A stretch of 64,000 bases of DNA from Nocardiopsis sp. FR4. GTDB lineage: Bacteria > Actinomycetota > Actinomycetes > Streptosporangiales > Streptosporangiaceae. Where the stretch lies: NCBI RefSeq assembly GCF_009830945.1, contig NZ_VWVV01000003.1:248001-312000 (forward strand), written 5' to 3'. The position numbers and the translations under genes were made by a program. Shown in pieces: positions 59,487 through 64,000 of the stretch. A model generated the notes under the pieces. That model made no database searches. It was given only the letters and a program-made list of their open reading frames with translations, and was not told the DNA's origin. Within the stretch, counting starts at the first letter, position 1. Every line of letters starts with the position of its first letter.

Positions 59487-61142
59487 GTGCCACCGATGAA
59501 CAACGCCGAGGAGGGGGCGAACTGCCACTTCTGGCAACTGGACTGCATGGGCGCGGAGATGGCCACCTCGTTGGTCGGCGACGCGGTGGACAAACTCGCC
59601 ACCTCCGTCCTGGAGGCGGTCGGATCCATCGTCGGTGCCATGGCCACCTCCTGGATCTACGTCGGCACCATCGACCTGACCAGTCCCACCGGCATCGAGG
59701 GCGGAATAGCCAACGGTGAGACGCCCACCGCTGGCAGTAGCCACGCCAGCTCCTCCAACCTGGAGACGCTGCTCGGCTACGCCACCTGGATCTCCCTGGG
59801 CATCTGCGTCCTGGCCCTGATCTTCCTGGGCGCCGTCCTGGCGCTCAACGCCCGCCGCGGTGAGGCCGCTGGCGTCATGACCAAGCTCGGTATCGTGCTG
59901 TTCGCCACGGTGCTCATCTCCGGTGCCTCGGGCATCGTCACCGGGGTGCTGCCCGCCACCGGACCCCAGGATTCCGCACGCCCGGTCGCCTTCCTCCAAA
60001 GCCACTTGTGGTGGTACATGGGGGCGGCCGCGGTCCTGTCGGTCATCGTCGGCGCGGTACGCATGGCCTGGGAGCAGCGCGCCGAACCCGGCAAGGAACT
60101 GGTCAGGTCCCTGATGACCCTGGTCGTGGTCGCGGGGGCCGGTGTCACCGGCATCGGCCTGGCGGTCGGCGCGGCCGACGGGTTCGCGGTCTGGATCATC
60201 GAGGAGTCCACCGACGCAGAGTTCGGTGAGGCGATGATGGAGATGCTCACCTTCGTCATCACCGACGAGAGCGGGATCACCGCGTTCCTGGCCATCTTCA
60301 TTGGCACGTTCGTCATCTTCTTTTCGAGCTTGCAGATCCTGCTCATGCTCATCCGCGTCGGCATGCTCGTCATGCTCGCCGGGGTGTTCCCGCTCGCGGC
60401 CTCCTTCACCAACACCGAGATGGGCAAGACCTGGTTCAAGAAGTTCCTGGGCTGGCTCATCGCGTTCATCCTCTACAAGCCTGCGGCCGCGATCATCTAC
60501 GCCGCCGCCTTCCAGCTCGTGGGCTCCAGCGCCTTCGCCGAGGACAGCAGCGGCCTGCTCAGCCTGCTGGTGGGCGTGGCCATGCTGCTCATCTCCCTGG
60601 TCGCGATGCCCGCGCTGATGAAGTTCATCGCCCCGGCAGCCTCCCTGGGCGGTGGCGGCGTGGGCGGAGCCATGGCCGGAGCCGCTGGTCTGGTCGGCGG
60701 TGAGATGGCTTCTGGCGCAATGAAGCTCGGCCAGGACCAGGCTGCCACCGGCACGGCCAGCGCCCCCACCCAAGCACCCTCCGGCGCCACCGAGACCGGA
60801 CCCACCGGAGGTGGCGGGTCCGGTGACAGCGACAGCACCCAGCCTCCCGAACAAGAAGAGACAGCTCCTTCGACCAACCCGACCGGCGGCACCGACGGTG
60901 ACACGCCTTCCGGATCGGGTTCTTCACCGATGGAGACCACCGGTGACACGCCTTCCGGATCGGGCTCTTCACCGATGGAGACCACCGGCGGCACGGAGAT
61001 GGCAGGCGGAGCCGAGGCCGCTGGTGGGGCGGCAGCACCAGCCATGGTCGTCGCCGAACGCTTCGACGATGCCCGTGAGGGATTCCAAAACGACACGAAT
61101 GAAACGATGACCGACGCGACGAGGGGTCCCGATGGCAGCTGA
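59487..61142 (+). CDS. VirB6/TrbL-like channel protein of the second transfer system
   Basis: The 551-residue protein has about eight hydrophobic helices (residues about 90-395), including LQILLMLIRVGMLVMLAGVF, and a Gly/Ser/Thr/Glu-rich tail holding a 15-residue tandem duplication. A conserved WISLGICVLALI...LNARRGE section resembles the pilin-like protein. GTG 59487 is 2 bases after the preceding stop. The end overlaps the next start by 11 bases. This should be the inner-membrane channel. Confidence 0.75.
   Translation: MPPMNNAEEGANCHFWQLDCMGAEMATSLVGDAVDKLATSVLEAVGSIVGAMATSWIYVGTIDLTSPTGIEGGIANGETPTAGSSHASSSNLETLLGYATWISLGICVLALIFLGAVLALNARRGEAAGVMTKLGIVLFATVLISGASGIVTGVLPATGPQDSARPVAFLQSHLWWYMGAAAVLSVIVGAVRMAWEQRAEPGKELVRSLMTLVVVAGAGVTGIGLAVGAADGFAVWIIEESTDAEFGEAMMEMLTFVITDESGITAFLAIFIGTFVIFFSSLQILLMLIRVGMLVMLAGVFPLAASFTNTEMGKTWFKKFLGWLIAFILYKPAAAIIYAAAFQLVGSSAFAEDSSGLLSLLVGVAMLLISLVAMPALMKFIAPAASLGGGGVGGAMAGAAGLVGGEMASGAMKLGQDQAATGTASAPTQAPSGATETGPTGGGGSGDSDSTQPPEQEETAPSTNPTGGTDGDTPSGSGSSPMETTGDTPSGSGSSPMETTGGTEMAGGAEAAGGAAAPAMVVAERFDDAREGFQNDTNETMTDATRGPDGS
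60897..60986 (+). repeat. Two 45-base tandem repeats in the VirB6-like tail
   Basis: 60897-60941 and 60942-60986 differ at a single base (C for T). They encode two identical 15-residue units GDTPSGSGSSPMETT, indicating recent slippage or selected repeat number in the flexible tail. Confidence 0.85.
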
Positions 61143-62637
61143 GACCACCCGCGGACCGCGCACCTACGGCAACTGGCGCAAGCCCACCACGGCCGGGTTG
61201 ATGGGCCTGGGCTCTCTGGGCACCGTGGTGCTCATCGGCGGACTGATGTTCATGGTCATGGTCGTCATGGCCGCCGGCCTGTTCGCCGGAGTCGTCGTCG
61301 GCGGTGTCCTGGGGTTGGTGCTGCTGGTCCTGCTGATCAAGGACCGGCACGACCGCAACCTGCTCTCCCGCATGGCCGACCGCATCGGCTGGTGGAACGC
61401 CCGCTCCTCGGGAGCCCACCTGTACCGATCCGGGCCGCTCGGGCGCACCAACTGGGGCACCTTCCAACTCCCTGGCCTGGCCGCTCCCTCGCGCCTGTCG
61501 GAGCACACCGACTCCTACGGTCGCCCCTTCGCCCTCATCCACGTCCCCTTCACCGGTCACTACACCGTGGTCGTGGGCACCGAACCTGACGGCGCAGCCC
61601 TGGTCGACTCCGAACAGATCGACATCTGGGTCGCGGGATGGGGCCGCTGGCTGGCCAACCTCGGCGACGAACCCGGCATCGAGGCCGCCTCGGTGACCGT
61701 GGAAACCGCCCCCGACACCGGCACCCGGCTACGCCGCGAGGTCGACACCCACATCGACCCCGACGCTCCCGAGTTCGCCAAAGCCATGCTGCACGAGGCT
61801 GTCGAGCGCTACCCGGCCGGATCCTCCACTGTGAAGGCGTACGTGGCCATCACCTTCTCCGCGGCGACCCGAGCTGGTGGCAAGAAGCGCAAGCCCGAGG
61901 AGATCGGCCGCGACCTGGCCGCCCGCATGCCCGGCCTCACCCAAGGGCTGGCCGCCACCGGAGCCGGATCCGCGCGTCCCCTGTCCGCGCAACAGTTGTG
62001 CGAGGTCGTCCGCACCGCCTACGACCCGGCGGCCGCCGTACTCATCGAGGAGGCCCACGCCGCCGGTGAGGTCCCGCAGATGGACTGGACCGACGTGGGC
62101 CCCACTGCCCACGAGGCCACCTGGAACTCCTACCGTCACGATGGTGCTCTATCGGTGACCTGGTCGATGACCTCCGCGCCGCGCGGAAACGTCCAGTCGA
62201 ACATCCTCGCTCGGCTGTTGGCTCCCCACCGCGATATCGCCCGCAAACGTGTCACCCTGCTGTATCGGCCCTTGGACCCGGCCCGAGCTGCCGGACTGGT
62301 GGAAGCTGACCTGCGCGCCGCCGAGTTCCGCCAGTCCTCCAGCGCCAAACCCTCCGCCCGCGATGTTTTGTCCACCCGCCAAGCCCGCGCCACCGCGGCC
62401 GAAGAGGCAGCCGGAGCCGGGTTGGTCAACTTCGGGCTGGTGGTCACCGCCACCGTTCTGGACGCCGACGACAAGGCCGACGCCACCGCAGCGATCGACA
62501 ACCTCTCCGCGGCCGCGCGGCTGCGGTTGCGAGTGGTTCACGGCGCCCAGGATTCGGCGTTCGCCTCCGCCCTTCCCCTGGGCCTGGTCCTGCCCAAGCA
62601 CCTGCGGGTGCCCGCCGAGATCAGGGAGCAACTGTGA
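61132..62637 (+). CDS. SCO6880-family transfer protein
   Basis: The 501-residue protein has a basic N-terminus, two close membrane helices (about residues 20-66), then SSGAHLYRSGPLGRTNWG and a long alpha/beta cytoplasmic part. In placement and N-terminal topology it parallels the PrgI protein of the first system, being encoded directly upstream of a P-loop ATPase. SCO6880-family genes mark a conserved actinobacterial conjugation-like cluster. ATG 61132 lies within the end of the VirB6-like gene, and the stop overlaps the ATPase start (TGATG). Confidence 0.8.
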   Translation: MAAETTRGPRTYGNWRKPTTAGLMGLGSLGTVVLIGGLMFMVMVVMAAGLFAGVVVGGVLGLVLLVLLIKDRHDRNLLSRMADRIGWWNARSSGAHLYRSGPLGRTNWGTFQLPGLAAPSRLSEHTDSYGRPFALIHVPFTGHYTVVVGTEPDGAALVDSEQIDIWVAGWGRWLANLGDEPGIEAASVTVETAPDTGTRLRREVDTHIDPDAPEFAKAMLHEAVERYPAGSSTVKAYVAITFSAATRAGGKKRKPEEIGRDLAARMPGLTQGLAATGAGSARPLSAQQLCEVVRTAYDPAAAVLIEEAHAAGEVPQMDWTDVGPTAHEATWNSYRHDGALSVTWSMTSAPRGNVQSNILARLLAPHRDIARKRVTLLYRPLDPARAAGLVEADLRAAEFRQSSSAKPSARDVLSTRQARATAAEEAAGAGLVNFGLVVTATVLDADDKADATAAIDNLSAAARLRLRVVHGAQDSAFASALPLGLVLPKHLRVPAEIREQL

Positions 62638-64000
62638 TGGCCAAGAAGCCCAAGAAGCAGGCACGAGACTCGGCTCCCGAGAACACACAACCCAAGACCA
62701 AGGGCCCCACGGTGCGTCGGCCCGGGCCGCGCGGGTGGCCCGGGCGCGGCGGCGGCTCCTCGACCATGGTGCAGATGGCCGAGGAGTGGCGTGGCACCAC
62801 CGTCCAGGTCTGCGGATTGTGGCCTTTCGCCGCGGGCACCGGCACCCCCATGATCGGAGTGCCCATCGGCCGTAACCTGCTCACCGGCGCCACCTTGTGC
62901 TGCGACCCGATCTCGTGGTTCCAGCGCGCCAAGCTCATCTCCAACCCCAGCGCGTTCGTGCTCGGTAAGCCGGGCCTGGGCAAGTCCACCATCGTGCGGC
63001 GCATGGCCACGGGCCTGGCCGGATACGGGGTCCAGCCGCTGGTCCTGGGCGACCTCAAACCCGACTACGTTGACCTGATCGAGGCCTTGGGCGGGCAAGT
63101 CATCAGTCTGGGGCGCGGCCGCGGCCATCTCAACATCCTCGACCCCGGCGAGGCCACCGCCGCCGCTGAACGCCTCACCGGCAAAGCCCGCGCCCAGGTG
63201 CTCGCCGACGCCCACGGGCGCCGACACACCATGGTCTCGGCTCTGCTGACCATCATGCGCGCGGCCCCTCCCTCGGACCGGGAGGAGACCATCCTGGACC
63301 GGGCCCTGAAGGTCCTGGACGACCGCCACGAGGGAGTGCCCGTCCTGGCCGACCTGCTCAAGGTCGTCCAGGAGGCCCCTGAGGAGGTCCGTCACGTTGC
63401 GTTGGACCGCGGGTCCATGGATCGCTACCGCGAGATCACCGAAGGCCTCGAAGCCAGCCTCATCGGCCTGCTGGGCGGTGGCCGGTTGGGTCAGACGTTC
63501 TCCCAGCAGACCACCACCCCCATGCGACGCGACCGCCCAGTCGTCTTCGACGTCAGCTCCATCGACGACTCCGAAACCGACCTACAGGCCGCTGTGCTGC
63601 TGGCGTGCTGGTCAGCCGGATTCGGCACCGTCAACGTCGCCCACGCCCTGGCCGACGCGGGGCTGGAGCCCAGAAGGCACTACTTCGTGATCCTGGATGA
63701 GCTGTGGCGGGCGTTGCGCGCCGGCAAGGGCATGGTCGACCGGGTCGACGCCCTGACCCGCCTCAATCGCCAGCGGGGAGTGGGGATGGCGATGATCTCC
63801 CACACCATGAGCGACCTGATGTCGCTGACGGCCGAAGAGGACCGTGCCAAGGCCCGTGGGTTCGTTGAGCGCTCGGGCATGGTCATCTGCGGCGGGCTGC
63901 CGTCGGCGGAGATGCCCATGCTCAACACCGCCATCCCCATCTCCCGGGCGGAGCAGCAGATGCTCATCGGCTGGCAGGACCCGCCCGCCTGGGACTCGGC
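62637..64000 (+). CDS. TraC/VirB4-like ATPase, cut by the window edge
   Basis: At least 454 residues are visible and the frame is open to the end. A Lys-rich N-terminus (KKPKKQAR) and a MIGVPIGRNLLTGATLCCDP segment precede Walker A GKPGLGKST (near residue 112) and Walker B YFVILDELWRAL (near 350), followed by LTRLNRQRGVGMAMISHTM, a sensor-type block. It is the motor partner of the SCO6880-family protein. ATG 62637 shares its A with the preceding stop TGA. Confidence 0.85.
   Translation, partial: MAKKPKKQARDSAPENTQPKTKGPTVRRPGPRGWPGRGGGSSTMVQMAEEWRGTTVQVCGLWPFAAGTGTPMIGVPIGRNLLTGATLCCDPISWFQRAKLISNPSAFVLGKPGLGKSTIVRRMATGLAGYGVQPLVLGDLKPDYVDLIEALGGQVISLGRGRGHLNILDPGEATAAAERLTGKARAQVLADAHGRRHTMVSALLTIMRAAPPSDREETILDRALKVLDDRHEGVPVLADLLKVVQEAPEEVRHVALDRGSMDRYREITEGLEASLIGLLGGGRLGQTFSQQTTTPMRRDRPVVFDVSSIDDSETDLQAAVLLACWSAGFGTVNVAHALADAGLEPRRHYFVILDELWRALRAGKGMVDRVDALTRLNRQRGVGMAMISHTMSDLMSLTAEEDRAKARGFVERSGMVICGGLPSAEMPMLNTAIPISRAEQQMLIGWQDPPAWDS

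Noticed and set aside
1..64000. CRISPR arrays
   Set aside because: No regularly spaced repeats of 25-40 bases were seen; the repeats found are short iterons, operators or tandem codon repeats.

Overview
The window is a high-GC, GTG/ATG-starting, tightly overlapped stretch of actinobacterial DNA. A WhiB-type Fe-S regulator, a BldC-type MerR-like protein, an RsbW-like ATPase next to an XRE regulator, and pSAM2/AICE-style transfer genes all point to a filamentous actinomycete, perhaps of the Streptomyces/Nocardiopsis sort (inference; no rRNA or core phylogenetic marker is present). Most of the window is accessory. It reads as several mobile elements and their scars packed around a small metabolic/regulatory island and a defence cassette. 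Whether it is chromosomal or a large plasmid cannot be told from the sequence.

Left part (1-12.3 kb, minus strand): a conjugation operon whose genes overlap by 1-8 bases. Reading from its promoter end it holds a sigma-region-4-like regulator, a small pilin-like membrane protein, a polytopic VirB6/TrbL-like protein, a PrgI-family protein, a VirB4-like ATPase, a VirD4/TraG-like coupling ATPase, a replication-relaxation protein (relaxase candidate), a lytic transglycosylase-NlpC/P60 wall hydrolase, a one-TM protein and a lipoprotein. 12.7-18.1 kb: a Nudix hydrolase, a HisRS-like protein, an APH-fold kinase, and a convergent pair made of a second, divergent HisRS paralogue and a polyprenyl-diphosphate-synthase-like protein. 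This is the most unusual gene set in the window. 18.3-22.2 kb: a developmental-type regulator block (BldC-like, WhiB-like, RsbW-like ATPase) divergent from a zinc-ribbon XRE regulator coupled to another APH-fold kinase.

22.3-29.6 kb: a two-gene putative phage-defence cassette, an Eco57I-type DNA methylase and a PLD-nuclease/SNF2 helicase, coupled by GTGA. 29.6-39.2 kb: a scar zone. It holds a small membrane protein with an HTH-like partner, a 3' tRNA-Lys fragment (attachment site) with a 5'-truncated tyrosine integrase, frameshifted element genes, an HxlR regulator divergent from SnoaL-like and SDR genes, IS481 and recombinase remnants, and an intact IS30-family element.

39.3-53.5 kb: an AICE/Streptomyces-plasmid-like module. 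It has a Nudix (Pif-like) protein, a Pycsar-effector-like membrane protein, a TraB/FtsK DNA translocase, a chain of spd-like small membrane and zinc-ribbon genes, a GntR repressor whose operator overlaps the transfer promoter, and a large winged-helix replication protein with an apparent origin (twin DnaA boxes plus iterons) inside its coding sequence. 53.5-64 kb: a third module with repeat/operator arrays, two tandem RepL-like winged-helix proteins, a wall hydrolase, and a second multi-gene type IV-like system (pilin-like, VirB8-like, VirB6-like, SCO6880-family, ATPase), running off the right edge. Three separate DNA-transfer machineries therefore lie within 64 kb.
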